NCBI RefSeq assembly: GCF_014256275.1
Contig: NZ_JACCFE010000002.1
Span: forward strand, 5,250,001 to 5,314,000
From: Rhodococcus sp. 4CII
Lineage (GTDB): Bacteria; Actinomycetota; Actinomycetes; Mycobacteriales; Mycobacteriaceae
Direction of reading: 5' to 3'
DNA length: 64,000 nt
Part shown: in pieces, positions 1 to 8,664 of the stretch
How positions within the stretch are numbered: the stretch's first letter is position 1
How the letters are laid out: the number at the start of each line of letters is the position of its first letter
Notes under the pieces: model-generated
Told to the model about the DNA's origin: nothing
Seen by the model: only the letters and a program-made list of their open reading frames with translations
The model's database searches: none
Position numbers and translations under genes: made by a program

Positions 1-1
1 A

Positions 2-409
2 GCCATCGAGAAACTCGCCAAGAACCTGCGCGACGACGTCTCGAAGCGCATCGTCGACGCGGGCTGGGTCCGCGAGGAGAGGGGCAAGGTGCTCGGTATC
101 TTCCCCACGACGCGGTGGCCGGAGGTCGACGGCAGCCACGAACGCGCGCTGCGGTCCGAACTGAGCGCCGCACTCCTCGACGGGGTCGGTCCCACTCCGC
201 GCACCGCCGCACTCGTCTCGCTCCTGTCCGCGGTCGACGCGGCCCCGAAACTGTTCCCGGACGCCGATCGACGCGCCGTGAAGAAACGGGCGAAGGAAAT
301 CGCCGAAGACGACTGGGCGGGTAAGGCCGTGCGCAAATCGGTGGAGGCGGTCAACGCCGCCATCATCGTCGCCGCCACCGTCCCCGCCATCGTGGCAGGG
401 AGCGGCTAG
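2..409 (+). CDS. GPP34 (GOLPH3/VPS74-like) family protein, C-terminal part
   Basis: The reading frame is open from base 2, so the start lies outside the window and only about 135 C-terminal residues are present. The visible part runs through a basic helix (KLAKNLRDDVSKRIVDAGWV), then FPTTRWPEVD, and ends in an alanine/valine-rich helix. This is the usual C-terminal pattern of bacterial GPP34 proteins, where the strand VLGIFPTTRWP precedes a helical bundle. In eukaryotes the family binds phosphatidylinositol-4-phosphate. Actinobacteria carry many paralogues of unknown role, probably membrane-associated. The gene ends 67 bases before the next probable start. The family call rests on pattern recognition from a fragment, so the role is not assigned. 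Confidence 0.7.
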   Translation, partial: AIEKLAKNLRDDVSKRIVDAGWVREERGKVLGIFPTTRWPEVDGSHERALRSELSAALLDGVGPTPRTAALVSLLSAVDAAPKLFPDADRRAVKKRAKEIAEDDWAGKAVRKSVEAVNAAIIVAATVPAIVAGSG

Positions 410-476
410 GCCGCTCGTTCGTGCGTGGTGTCGCGGGGTCTTGTGGAACACAGGGCATTTCGCTAGTGCAGAACAC

Positions 477-1469
477 ATGTTCGATACGGGGGTATTCGAT
501 CAGAGGGTTCGCGAGACGGCCTGCTGTCTCACCGACACGGAAACCGACGTGGGTCTGGTCGAGTTGATGACCGACCTCCATCGCAGTGAATCGGTGGTGG
601 CCGAACGGAAGCTGGCGGTGATCGCGGAGCTGTTCGTGCGCCGCACTGCCGAGATCGAGTCCGACGGGGCATGGACATCAACCGCGCACGAGGTGGTCGA
701 GGCCGAGATCGGTGCCGCACTCACCATGGGGCGAGCGGCGGCGGGTCGGCTGATCGGCCTGGGTATGTCGCTGCGCACCCGATTGCCCGCGACCCGCGAG
801 GCCATGGCACGCTGCGACCTCGACCTGTACCGGGTTCGCCTGATCGAGGACGCGACGGCAAACGTCACCGACGACTGCATCGGCGAGGTCGAACATCAAC
901 TCCTCGAACAGGTTCTGGCCCCGCAACGCTCCGCCGACGTCGAACCGGTGCGGCTGCCGAGCGTCACTGCGGCGACCACGTACCGTCCCGATGCCGTTCT
1001 CGACACCTGGCTGCGGGTGCTGGCCGGCGGGTGCGAGTGGTTGCACTGCGATGTCGCGGCCTGGAACACGGACCTCGACCATCATCGGCCGTTCGACCAT
1101 TCCGATCCTGCCGCCGGAGGTCCGACAGTGGCCGGGAACCTGAACGCGTACTGCCGAAACCACCACAGGCTCAAACATTCCGGGCATTGGCAGATGGACG
1201 CCGAGGGCGGAATCGAGTTGACAGCGCCCACCGGGCACCGATATCGCCCGCGGTCGTCGGGCCTTCTGGGTGGGAGGCCAGATGGTGTTGCAGGAGGTGG
1301 CCACCTCGCCGACCGGGGAGTCGGCCGCCGAACCCGCGAGCAGAACACGGCTGCGCGAATCCGGGCCGAGCGCCGCCGACGGCAGGCGCACCTGGATGCG
1401 GTGCGGCACGGGTCGCGCGGTGCACGCCCACCCGAGACACGCGCACCCGACGACCCCGCGCCGTTCTGA
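477..1469 (+). CDS. DUF222/HNH endonuclease family protein, internally shortened
   Basis: The protein is 330 aa if started at the ATG at 477 (a TTG at 441 is also possible, and no clear ribosome site favours either). Residues 1-145 match the N-terminal DUF222 region of the actinobacterial 13E12-repeat family. The HNH core follows almost directly: GCEWLHCDVAAW, then DLDHHRPFD, GNLNAYCR and NHHRLK, with both histidine clusters present. Full-length relatives are usually 400-500 aa, and here the stretch between the DUF222 N-terminal half and the HNH motif is missing. An arginine-rich tail after the HNH domain looks like frame run-on. The HNH catalytic residues are visible, so some activity is possible, but an in-frame internal deletion suggests decay. 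It sits beside another decayed gene (asparagine synthetase). Confidence 0.65.
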   Translation: MFDTGVFDQRVRETACCLTDTETDVGLVELMTDLHRSESVVAERKLAVIAELFVRRTAEIESDGAWTSTAHEVVEAEIGAALTMGRAAAGRLIGLGMSLRTRLPATREAMARCDLDLYRVRLIEDATANVTDDCIGEVEHQLLEQVLAPQRSADVEPVRLPSVTAATTYRPDAVLDTWLRVLAGGCEWLHCDVAAWNTDLDHHRPFDHSDPAAGGPTVAGNLNAYCRNHHRLKHSGHWQMDAEGGIELTAPTGHRYRPRSSGLLGGRPDGVAGGGHLADRGVGRRTREQNTAARIRAERRRRQAHLDAVRHGSRGARPPETRAPDDPAPF

Positions 1470-1619
1470 CCGACGGCGATTCCGGGCTCACCGCCTGTGC
1501 GTCGAAAATGGTCACCGTGAGCAAGAGTAAAGAACTGTCGATGTGATTGCTGCGGTTCGGACTCCGGTTCGCCGCCTCGCAACTGGTCCTTGCCAATCCG
1601 ATCGCCGAGCCGACGGTCA

Positions 1620-2204
1620 CGATGCGGGATCCGGGAATTGTTCGCGTTCGTGGAGACACCGGGACACGCGGTGTGGGACGGCATGCGCGAGGTGGACCGG
1701 GCACAGTGGTCACTGTCTCGCGCACCGGACTGCGGACGCACCGGTACTGGACGCTGCAGACCCGACCGCACACCGACGACCGGGGCACGTCCGTCGCGCA
1801 CATCCGCGAACTCCTCGACGACATCGTGCGCAGGCAACTGGTCGCCGACGTGCCGCGCTGCACCCTGCTGTCCGGTGGTCTCGACTCCTCGGCGATGACG
1901 GGTATCGCCGCCGAGCCTCCGACGACCTCGCCGATCCCGCCGTGCGGGCGAAGGTCATCCGGGCGCGCGACATTCCGATGGGCCTCGGCGACATGGACGC
2001 GTCGCTGTACCTGCTGTTCAAGGCGATCCGGAAGCACTCGACGGTGGCGCTGTCCGGGGAGTCGGCTGACGAGGTGACTGGCTGTCGCGGGCGGTGTCCG
2101 TCGTCACCCCACAGATCACTCAGGTGTCGCGCCGCGGACTCGAGCGCGCACTCGACCTGGCGTTGTGGCTGGACATGTACAACCCGACGATCAAGTTGTC
2201 CTAG
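1620..2204 (+). pseudogene. Asparagine synthetase (glutamine-hydrolysing) remnant
   Basis: Pieces of an AsnB-type synthetase domain occur in order but in different frames. The ATP-pyrophosphatase motif LLSGGLDSSAM is at about 1864-1900 in the frame of the ORF starting at 1547. The frame then shifts near 1920 and continues as IPMGLGDMDASLYLLFKAIR and ALSGESADEV at about 1970-2075. Near 2085 it breaks again and resumes as RGLERALDLALWLDMYNPTIK up to the stop at 2202-2204. The N-terminal glutaminase domain is missing except for scraps. At least two frameshifts and large deletions mean no functional enzyme is made. The end overlaps the stop of the convergent accD3 gene by a few bases. Confidence 0.75.
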
Positions 2205-3694
2205 CCCAAGCCGAGGTTTCGGTAACGGGCGAGTCGCGCCGCGAAGCGCTCGCTCTCCGGAACCCCGGTCAAGGCGCGCAGTTCCCGGGAAATGGCCTCG
2301 CCGACCCGCTTGGAGAAGTCGACGGCCTCGTCGGCGGCGTCCGGGTGCTCGGGGATGATGGCGTCGATGACGCCGTCCCGCAACAGGTCGAGCGAACGGA
2401 TGCCCTGGGCGGCCGCCATCTCCGGTGCGTGGGTGGTGTCGCGGTGGACGATCGCGCTGGCGCCTTCGGGAGGAAGCGGGGCCAGCCACCCGTTCTGTGC
2501 GGCGAGCACGCGGTCGGCGGGGAGGAAGGCGAGCGCCCCACCGCCCGTGCCCTGGCCGAGCAGGACGGACACCGTCGGCGTCTTCAGCGTCACCAGGTCG
2601 GAGATGCAGCGGGCGATCTCGGGGGCCAGACCGCGTTCCTCCGCTTCCTTCGACAGCGCGGCACCGAGGGTGTCGATCACCAGGACCAGGGGGATCTGCA
2701 ACTCCTCGGCCAACCGCATGCCTCGGCGCGCCTCACGAAGAGCGGCGGGACCCATCGTGTTCAGCGCGGATTGGCCGGCGCGGTCCTGCCCCAGCAGCAC
2801 GCACGGTGCGCCCCGGAAACGGGCCAGCGACAGCAGCACCGTCCCCTCGGTCTCGCCTTGACCGGTGCCGCTGAGCGGAACCTGCTCGGTGGCGGCGTGC
2901 CGCAGCAGGTGACGGATACCGGGCCGGTCGGCGCGCCGCGACAGCATCACCGACTGCCACGCGGGCACGTCGGGGATGTCGGCGACCGGAACCGGCTCGC
3001 TCACGGGGGCGGCCGTCGGCGGGTCGATCAGCACCCGCAACGCACGATGGACGAGTCTGCGCAGGCGGGTGACGGGAACGACGCCGTCGATGACGCCGTT
3101 GCGGTACAGGTTCTCGGACGTCTGCACGCCGTCGGGGAACTTCTCGCCGTACAGCGCCTCGTAGACGCGGGGTCCGAGGAACCCGACGAGCGCGCCGGGT
3201 TCCGCCACCGTGATGTGCCCGAGCGACCCCCAGGACGCGAACACACCGCCGGTGGTCGGGTTGCGCAGATACACCAGGTAGGGGAGATGGGCGGCTTTGT
3301 GGGTGGCGACGGCCGCCGCGATCTTCACCATCTGCACGAATGCGACGGTGCCCTCCTGCATGCGGGTGCCGCCGGACGTGGGCGAGGCGAGCAGGGGCAG
3401 ACCCTCACGGGTGGCGCGTTCGATGGCGGAGACGATCCGTTCGGCCGCGGCCACGCCGATCGAACCCGCCAGGAACGCGAACTCGCAGGCGATCACCGCG
3501 ACCGGTCGACCGCGGACGGTGCCGACACCGGTGATCACCGATTCGTCGACGCCCGACTTCTCGGCGGCCTTCTGCAGGTCTGCGCGGTACTTCTCGTTCG
3601 GCCGCGCGTCGACGGGTGTGGTGTCCCACGAGACGAAGCTGCCTGCGTCCAGTACCAACTCGAGCACGTCGTGGGCGGAGATCTTGGCGGCCAT
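2201..3694 (-). CDS. accD3: Acyl-CoA carboxylase carboxyltransferase subunit, AccD3-like
   Basis: This 497-aa protein is a complete crotonase-fold carboxyltransferase with fused beta-like and alpha-like halves. It would transfer the carboxyl group from carboxybiotin to an acyl-CoA in the cytoplasm. Glycine-rich oxyanion and CoA-binding stretches are visible: SPTSGGTRMQEG and NPTTGGVFASWGSLGH in the N half, and LGQGTGGGALAFLPADRV in the C half. Length and motifs match mycobacterial AccD3 (Rv0904c, about 495 aa). No biotin carboxylase or biotin carrier gene is nearby, so its partners must be encoded elsewhere. In M. tuberculosis the gene lies next to echA6; here the echA6 homologue is about 26 kb away. 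The start ATG at 3692-3694 begins MAAKISAHDV. The substrate cannot be told from sequence. Confidence 0.85.
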   Translation of the reverse strand: MAAKISAHDVLELVLDAGSFVSWDTTPVDARPNEKYRADLQKAAEKSGVDESVITGVGTVRGRPVAVIACEFAFLAGSIGVAAAERIVSAIERATREGLPLLASPTSGGTRMQEGTVAFVQMVKIAAAVATHKAAHLPYLVYLRNPTTGGVFASWGSLGHITVAEPGALVGFLGPRVYEALYGEKFPDGVQTSENLYRNGVIDGVVPVTRLRRLVHRALRVLIDPPTAAPVSEPVPVADIPDVPAWQSVMLSRRADRPGIRHLLRHAATEQVPLSGTGQGETEGTVLLSLARFRGAPCVLLGQDRAGQSALNTMGPAALREARRGMRLAEELQIPLVLVIDTLGAALSKEAEERGLAPEIARCISDLVTLKTPTVSVLLGQGTGGGALAFLPADRVLAAQNGWLAPLPPEGASAIVHRDTTHAPEMAAAQGIRSLDLLRDGVIDAIIPEHPDAADEAVDFSKRVGEAISRELRALTGVPESERFAARLARYRNLGLG

Positions 3695-3761
3695 GGACCA
3701 GAGAGTAACGGTCGGGCCGGAGCTGGCAGATGTCTGCTACGACGGGTGACGGTCGCGGTCG

Positions 3762-3856
3762 GGGTGGAACACGGCAAACAGCCCCGGGTGGAACCCGGCA
3801 ATTGGCCCCGGGTGGAACCGGCAAATAGCGCCGGGTGGAACCCGGCAAACAGCGCC
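3762..3856. repeat. Four tandem 24-bp repeats in a divergent promoter region
   Basis: Four head-to-tail units each begin GGGTGGAAC and continue CGGCAA(A/T) before a short GC-rich end. They lie at 3762-3785, 3786-3809, 3810-3832 (23 bp) and 3833-3856. The array sits between the start of accD3 (3694, leftward) and the molybdenum hydroxylase FAD subunit (3942, rightward). It could be a regulator-binding array or a simple tandem duplication. Neither flanking reading frame contains it. Confidence 0.85.
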
Positions 3857-3941
3857 GTGAGGGCTACCGCGGTGTCTAGAGTCAGGTGAGTTGACGCAGG
3901 CCGGGTACGAGAACGACAGATTCCCCGAGTGGAGCAGTCAT

Positions 3942-4769
3942 ATGGACCTCAACACCATCACCGATGTCCTTCGGCGACCACCGGACCGGCCGGGTTCGGT
4001 GTGGCGGGACGGCGACGCCTGGCTGGCCGGTGGAACATGGTTGTTCTCCGGGCAGCAACCCCACCTTCGCCGTCTCGTCGACCTCACGACACTCGGCTGG
4101 GAATCGCTGGTGCCGGGCGACGCGGGCCTCCAGATCGGCGCGACGTGCACGATCCGTGAATTGTATGCGTTTGCGCCGCCGGACGACTGGCGCGCCGGTG
4201 CCCTGTTCGGCACGAGCTGTGAGGCCTTCCTGGCCTCGTTCAAGGTCTGGAATTCGGCGACGGTGGGCGGCAACATCTGCATGTCGCTGCCGGCCGGCCC
4301 GATGATCACGATGACGGTCGCGCTCGAGGCGACGTACACGCTGTGGGGTGCGGACGGGTCGGAGCGCACCGTCGACGCCGCCGACTTCGTCACGGGCAAC
4401 CACGAGAACGTGCTCGCACCGGGTGAGGTCCTGCGGCGCATCGACATCCCGGTCGGCGCCCTGCGCAAGCGTCACTCGCACCGCCGCTTCACTCTGACGC
4501 ATCTGGGGCGTTCGACGCTGTTCATGATCGGCACCCAGACGCCCGACACGGGCGACATGTTGCTCACGATCACGGCCGGCACCACACGACCGATCCGTCT
4601 GGCGTTCGACGCCGCAGCCGACGCGGAGACAGTGCAGCACAGTATCGAGGCGATACCCGCGGACCAATGGTTCGACGACCCCAACGGCGCACCCGACCAC
4701 CGGCGACACCTGGCGAAGCATTACGCCGAGGAGATCCGGTCCGAACTCGCGGCGGGAGACCGGCGATGA
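3942..4769 (+). CDS. Molybdenum hydroxylase FAD-binding subunit (xanthine dehydrogenase family)
   Basis: The 275-aa protein is the medium, FAD-binding subunit of an XDH/CoxM-type enzyme, passing electrons from the 2Fe-2S centres to an acceptor. The N-terminal part has WLAGGTWLFSGQQ, a variant of the family's glycine-rich FAD motif. The middle has FKVWNSATVGGNICMSLPAG, which corresponds to the conserved T(V/I)GGN FAD-binding loop. The ATG at 3942 was chosen because the protein then begins MDLNTI at the usual distance from the first FAD motif. The stop overlaps the start of the next gene by ATGA, so the two are translationally coupled. The tandem repeat array lies about 85 bases upstream. Confidence 0.85.
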   Translation: MDLNTITDVLRRPPDRPGSVWRDGDAWLAGGTWLFSGQQPHLRRLVDLTTLGWESLVPGDAGLQIGATCTIRELYAFAPPDDWRAGALFGTSCEAFLASFKVWNSATVGGNICMSLPAGPMITMTVALEATYTLWGADGSERTVDAADFVTGNHENVLAPGEVLRRIDIPVGALRKRHSHRRFTLTHLGRSTLFMIGTQTPDTGDMLLTITAGTTRPIRLAFDAAADAETVQHSIEAIPADQWFDDPNGAPDHRRHLAKHYAEEIRSELAAGDRR

Positions 4770-7483
4770 CGTACACCGTGAACGGCAGGACGTTCGACGA
4801 GGAGCCGAATCCCGGTCAGTGCCTGCGCACGTTCGTGCGGTCGCTGGGCCATCACGGTGTCAAGAAGGGATGCGACGCAGGAGATTGCGGAGCGTGCACG
4901 GTGTGGCTCGACGGCGACCCCGTGCACAGTTGCATCACGCCCGCGTTCCGGGCCGAGGGACGTGAGGTGACCACCATCGAGGGCCTCGGTTCCCCGGACG
5001 ATCTGCATCCGTTGCAGCGGCAGTTCCGGGACGCCCCGGGGTTCCAGTGCGGCTTCTGCACCGCGGGGATGATCATGACGTCGGCGACGTTCACCGACGC
5101 GCAGAAGCAGGACCTGCCCCGCGCGTTGAAGGGCAATCTGTGCCGGTGCACCGGCTATCGGGCGATCGAGGACGCGGTGAACGGTGTCGCCGCGATCGAG
5201 GTCGCCGAACCGGGCGGGGCCGTCGGCACCAGCGTCGGGGCGCCCGCGGCCACCGACGTCGTCACGGGCCGCGCCCGATTCACGATGGACACGGAGATCG
5301 AGGGCCTGCTGCACATGAAGGTGCTGCATTCGCCGCACGCCCATGCCCGCATCGTCTCGATCGACAAGACCGCGGCCCTCGCCGTACCCGGTGTGCATCG
5401 CGTGTACACGTGGGAGGACGTGCCGCGGAAGCTGTTCACGACCGCGATCCACACCGATCACCTCGTCGACCCCGACGACACGTACATCCTCGACGACACG
5501 GTTCGTTTCGCCGGGCAGCGGGTGGTCGCGGTGCTCGCCGACACGATCGGCGCCGCCGAGGAGGGGTGTCGCCAGGTGGTCGTCGAGTACGACGTACTGC
5601 CCGCGGTGTTCGACCCGGAGGAGGCGATGGCCGAGGGCGCACCGCAACTGCACGGTTCGGACGACCCGTTCGTCCGCGACCCCGTGCACAACATCCTGCT
5701 CGAACTCCACGGCGAAGTGGGGGACGTCGAAGCCGGGTTCGCCGAGGCAGACGTGATCCACGAGGGCACGTACTTCACGCCGCGTGTGCAGCATGCGCAT
5801 CTCGAGACGCACGGGTCGATCGCCTGGATGGAGGACGGCCGCCTGCACGTGCGCACGAGTTCGCAGTCGCCGTCGATCGCGAAGGTCAAGCTGGCTCACC
5901 TGTTCGACCTGCGTCCCGACCAGCTGCGGGTGTTCTGCGAGCGCGTCGGGGGCGCGTTCGGTGGCAAGCAGGAGGTGATCTCGGAGGATCTGGTCGCGCT
6001 CGCCACCCTCGACACGGGACGTCCGGTCTGCCTCGAGTTCACCCGGGAAGAAGAGTTCACGACGGCGTCGCCGCGGCACCCGATGAAGCTGACGGTCAAA
6101 CTCGGTGCCCGGGCCGACGGCACGCTCACGGCGTTCCAGGTGCGCAACGTGTCGAACACGGGCGCGTACGGCAACCACGGGGGCGAGACGTTGTTCGCCG
6201 CGGGGGCCGCGATCTCGACGTACCGGTGCCTCAACAAGAAGTTCGACGCGTACTCCGTCTACACGAACACCGTGCCCAGCGGGGCGCTGCGCGGGTACGG
6301 CATGACGCAGCCCGCGTTCGCGGTGGAGTCCGCCATCCACGAACTGGCGGTCGCGCTCGGCATCGATCCCGTCGAGTTGCGGCGCCGCAACATCGTCCGC
6401 CCCGGCGACTCACTCGTGGCGATCGAGGACGGGCCCGACGATGTCGTGTTCACCGAGGACGGGCTCGGGCAGTGCATCGACCTCGTGGACGCCGCATTGG
6501 GACGGACCGGGAACGGGCAGGTGCTGGGCGAGGATTGGCTCGTCGGGGTGGGCACCGCGTGTGGGCTTCACGAGACCGCGCCGCCGACCGAACACATCTC
6601 GGAGGCGTGGGCGACGCTCGGCGACGACGGCGTGTACGAACTCGCCGTCGGTACCGTCGAATTCGGAGAGGGGACGTCGACGGCGCACGTGCAGATCGCG
6701 GCAACCCAGCTCGGCACCACGCCGTCGCGGGTGCGTCTCGTGCAGTCCGATACCGACCGCACGGGTTTCGACACGGGGGCGTTCGCCAGTGCCGGCCTCT
6801 TCGTCGCGGGCAACGCCGTGTCGCAGGCCTCGGAAGCGCTGCGCACCCGCATCCTGGCGTTCGCCGCCGCACACACCGGGGTCGACGTCGCGTCCTGCTC
6901 GATGGACGACGACGGGGTGCTCTGCGACGGCACACGCGTGCCGTTGACCGAACTCCTCGACGCCGCCCGCCCCCGTGGCATCCGATTCACCGAGGCGCGC
7001 AAGGCGTACGGGTCGCCGCGCAGCGTCGTCTCCAACGCCCACGGTTTCCGCATCGCCGTCCACCGGGTGACGGGCGAGATCCGCATCCTCTACAGCGTCC
7101 AGGCCACGGACGCCGGGGTGATCATCAACCCGGTGCAGGTTCGCGGCCAGATCGAGGGCGGCGTCGCCCAGGGCATCGGATTCGTGTTGACCGAGAACTT
7201 CCACGTCGACGACAACGGTGTGATGACCAACCCCAACCTACGCAACTACCGCATCCCCACCTTCGCCGACATTCCCCGAACCGAAGTGCTGCTGGTCGAT
7301 TCGTCGGACTCCGTCGGGCCGATGCGCGCGAAGGGTATGGCGGAGTGTTGCATCAATCCGGTGGCGCCTGCGCTGGCCAACGCGCTGGAGAACGCGACGG
7401 GCGTGCGTTTCCGCGCGTTGCCGCTCACCCCCGAGCGCATCTACAGCCGCATCGGCGAGAACCGAACGGTTCCGACGACCTGA
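4766..7483 (+). CDS. Molybdenum hydroxylase, fused 2Fe-2S and molybdopterin-binding subunits
   Basis: In most relatives these are two proteins; here one 905-aa chain carries both. Residues 1-165 are the iron-sulphur subunit: a plant-type 2Fe-2S cluster (C36, C41, C44, C56) and a second one formed by QCGFCTAGM near residue 95 and CRCTGY near 126. From about residue 175 the molybdopterin-binding subunit begins, with VTGRARFTMD, GGAFGGKQE, GALRGYGMTQ and a C-terminal KGMAE segment at the position of the catalytic glutamate. The AYXCSFR signature of form I CO dehydrogenase is absent, so a CO substrate is unlikely. A purine, aldehyde or N-heterocycle is more probable. It couples to the FAD subunit upstream and is followed 17 bases later by an ABM-domain gene. 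The substrate is unknown. Confidence 0.88.
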   Translation: MTYTVNGRTFDEEPNPGQCLRTFVRSLGHHGVKKGCDAGDCGACTVWLDGDPVHSCITPAFRAEGREVTTIEGLGSPDDLHPLQRQFRDAPGFQCGFCTAGMIMTSATFTDAQKQDLPRALKGNLCRCTGYRAIEDAVNGVAAIEVAEPGGAVGTSVGAPAATDVVTGRARFTMDTEIEGLLHMKVLHSPHAHARIVSIDKTAALAVPGVHRVYTWEDVPRKLFTTAIHTDHLVDPDDTYILDDTVRFAGQRVVAVLADTIGAAEEGCRQVVVEYDVLPAVFDPEEAMAEGAPQLHGSDDPFVRDPVHNILLELHGEVGDVEAGFAEADVIHEGTYFTPRVQHAHLETHGSIAWMEDGRLHVRTSSQSPSIAKVKLAHLFDLRPDQLRVFCERVGGAFGGKQEVISEDLVALATLDTGRPVCLEFTREEEFTTASPRHPMKLTVKLGARADGTLTAFQVRNVSNTGAYGNHGGETLFAAGAAISTYRCLNKKFDAYSVYTNTVPSGALRGYGMTQPAFAVESAIHELAVALGIDPVELRRRNIVRPGDSLVAIEDGPDDVVFTEDGLGQCIDLVDAALGRTGNGQVLGEDWLVGVGTACGLHETAPPTEHISEAWATLGDDGVYELAVGTVEFGEGTSTAHVQIAATQLGTTPSRVRLVQSDTDRTGFDTGAFASAGLFVAGNAVSQASEALRTRILAFAAAHTGVDVASCSMDDDGVLCDGTRVPLTELLDAARPRGIRFTEARKAYGSPRSVVSNAHGFRIAVHRVTGEIRILYSVQATDAGVIINPVQVRGQIEGGVAQGIGFVLTENFHVDDNGVMTNPNLRNYRIPTFADIPRTEVLLVDSSDSVGPMRAKGMAECCINPVAPALANALENATGVRFRALPLTPERIYSRIGENRTVPTT

Positions 7484-7500
7484 GCTGGGAGGAGAGGGCG

Positions 7501-8484
7501 ATGGATACCGAGCAACCCATCGAGAAGTCCACCGGCAATGCCGCGACGGTCATCATCGGGCAGAAGGTGCGCGCGGGTCACGAGGAGGCCTACGAGGCCT
7601 GGCAGCGGGACATGAATACGGCCGCGTCCCACTACCCGGGTTTCCTCGGCGCCGAGATCGCCGCACCCACCGCCGTGCAACCCGATTGGGTGGTGGTCTA
7701 CCGTTTCGACTCCGTCGCCCATGTCCAGGCGTGGCTCAACAGCGCCACCCGGCAGGACCGGCTGGACGCCGGTCGGGAGTACTTCGACGGTCCGGCCACG
7801 CAGCAGGTCGTCAGCGGGGGCGCACGTGAGTCGGATCCGCTCGTGACGGTCGTCGTGACGCATCGCGTCGATCCGGAGCACGTCGACGACTTCCTCGCCT
7901 GGCAGGACCGACTGCGACTGGAGGAGAGCACGTTCGACGGTTTCCGGGGCAGCGAACTGTTCCGCCCGATCGAGGGAGTCCAGGACGAGTGGACCGCGCT
8001 GTACCGGTACGACAACGCGGCGGACCTCGACGCATGGCTCACGTCGGACAAGCGCCGGGACCTTCTCGCCGAGGGGGAGAAGTTCCACGACTTCGAATTG
8101 CGCACCATCGACAATTCCTTCGGAAGCTGGTTCGCGTTCGACCAGAACGGCAACGAGGCGCCGCCGCCGTCCGAGACCAAGACGTCGATCGCGGTGTGGG
8201 TGGGCCTCTATCCGACGGTCGTGATCCTCACCCTCGCGCTGTCGCCGCTGAAGATGCCGCTGTGGCTCGGTCTGCTCGTCGGAAACCTGCTGTCCAGCTT
8301 CATCATGAGCTTCGTGACGATGCCGTACTACGTGAACCGGTTGCTGGGGCGCTGGCTGCGGCCGCCGGACGACGTTCCGGAGTCGACGACGAACCGTCGC
8401 GGGATCGCCGTCGTCGCCGGGGCTATGGTGTTCTGGGTCGTCGTCTTCTATCTGGTGACCACTCAGTTCTGGACCCTGCCTTGA
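7501..8484 (+). CDS. Membrane-anchored protein with two antibiotic-biosynthesis-monooxygenase (ABM) domains
   Basis: The 327-aa protein has two tandem ferredoxin-like ABM domains at about residues 15-105 and 112-205. Each contains the pattern of a short helix, then FLG or FRG, then a tryptophan-rich strand (YEAWQRDMNTAASHYPGFLG; FLAWQDRLRLEESTFDGFRG). Residues 228-327 hold three hydrophobic segments, including VGLYPTVVILTLALSPL, LWLGLLVGNLLSSFIMSFV and VVAGAMVFWVVVFYLVTT. It is therefore a membrane protein with the ABM pair in the cytoplasm. ABM domains act as small monooxygenases or as dimerisation modules; which applies here is unclear. It starts 17 bases after the molybdenum hydroxylase, so a shared transcript is likely. 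A ribosome site (GGGAGGAGAG) precedes the ATG. Confidence 0.75.
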   Translation: MDTEQPIEKSTGNAATVIIGQKVRAGHEEAYEAWQRDMNTAASHYPGFLGAEIAAPTAVQPDWVVVYRFDSVAHVQAWLNSATRQDRLDAGREYFDGPATQQVVSGGARESDPLVTVVVTHRVDPEHVDDFLAWQDRLRLEESTFDGFRGSELFRPIEGVQDEWTALYRYDNAADLDAWLTSDKRRDLLAEGEKFHDFELRTIDNSFGSWFAFDQNGNEAPPPSETKTSIAVWVGLYPTVVILTLALSPLKMPLWLGLLVGNLLSSFIMSFVTMPYYVNRLLGRWLRPPDDVPESTTNRRGIAVVAGAMVFWVVVFYLVTTQFWTLP

Positions 8485-8505
8485 CGCCGAGAGAAGCGGG
8501 TGCCC

Positions 8506-8616
8506 ATGTCAGCCTCGGAAATCCGAGTGAGGCGGACGGTCGACGGGCCCGCGAGCGTGGTCTGGGACGTCCTCACCGATCTGGACAACGCGGAGTCGGC
8601 GCAAGCACCACCCTGA
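8506..8616 (+). pseudogene. SRPBCC (CoxG/polyketide-cyclase-like) gene remnant
   Basis: An ATG at 8506 opens a 36-residue frame, MSASEIRVRRTVDGPASVVW onwards to DVLTDLDNAES, then stops at 8614-8616. This is exactly the first strand and helix of an SRPBCC domain. In-frame homology then ends, and a scrap reading TLTFHCSAEATGMG continues in another frame to about 8660. SRPBCC proteins of the CoxG type commonly accompany molybdenum hydroxylases, so this was probably the last gene of the cluster, since lost by deletion. Confidence 0.6.
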
Positions 8617-8664
8617 CGTTCCACTGCTCGGCGGAAGCAACCGGCATGGGTGTTTTTTCGCGAC

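Noticed and set aside
2165..3889. A 574-codon plus-strand frame opposite accD3.
   Set aside because: It is the antisense shadow of accD3, with no motifs; the minus-strand protein has all family motifs.
4766..7483. A carbon monoxide dehydrogenase large subunit.
   Set aside because: The AYXCSFR motif of form I CO dehydrogenase is absent, and the iron-sulphur domain is fused at the N-terminus.
5047..8484. A 1145-codon open frame on the plus strand across the hydroxylase region.
   Set aside because: It runs out of frame through the hydroxylase gene as arginine-rich high-GC shadow; only its last part, from the ATG at 7501, is the real ABM-domain gene.
8649..8660. The T-run near the 3' end of the multicopper oxidase gene as a plus-strand terminator.
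   Set aside because: No stem precedes it, and the neighbouring plus-strand sequence is a pseudogene remnant.
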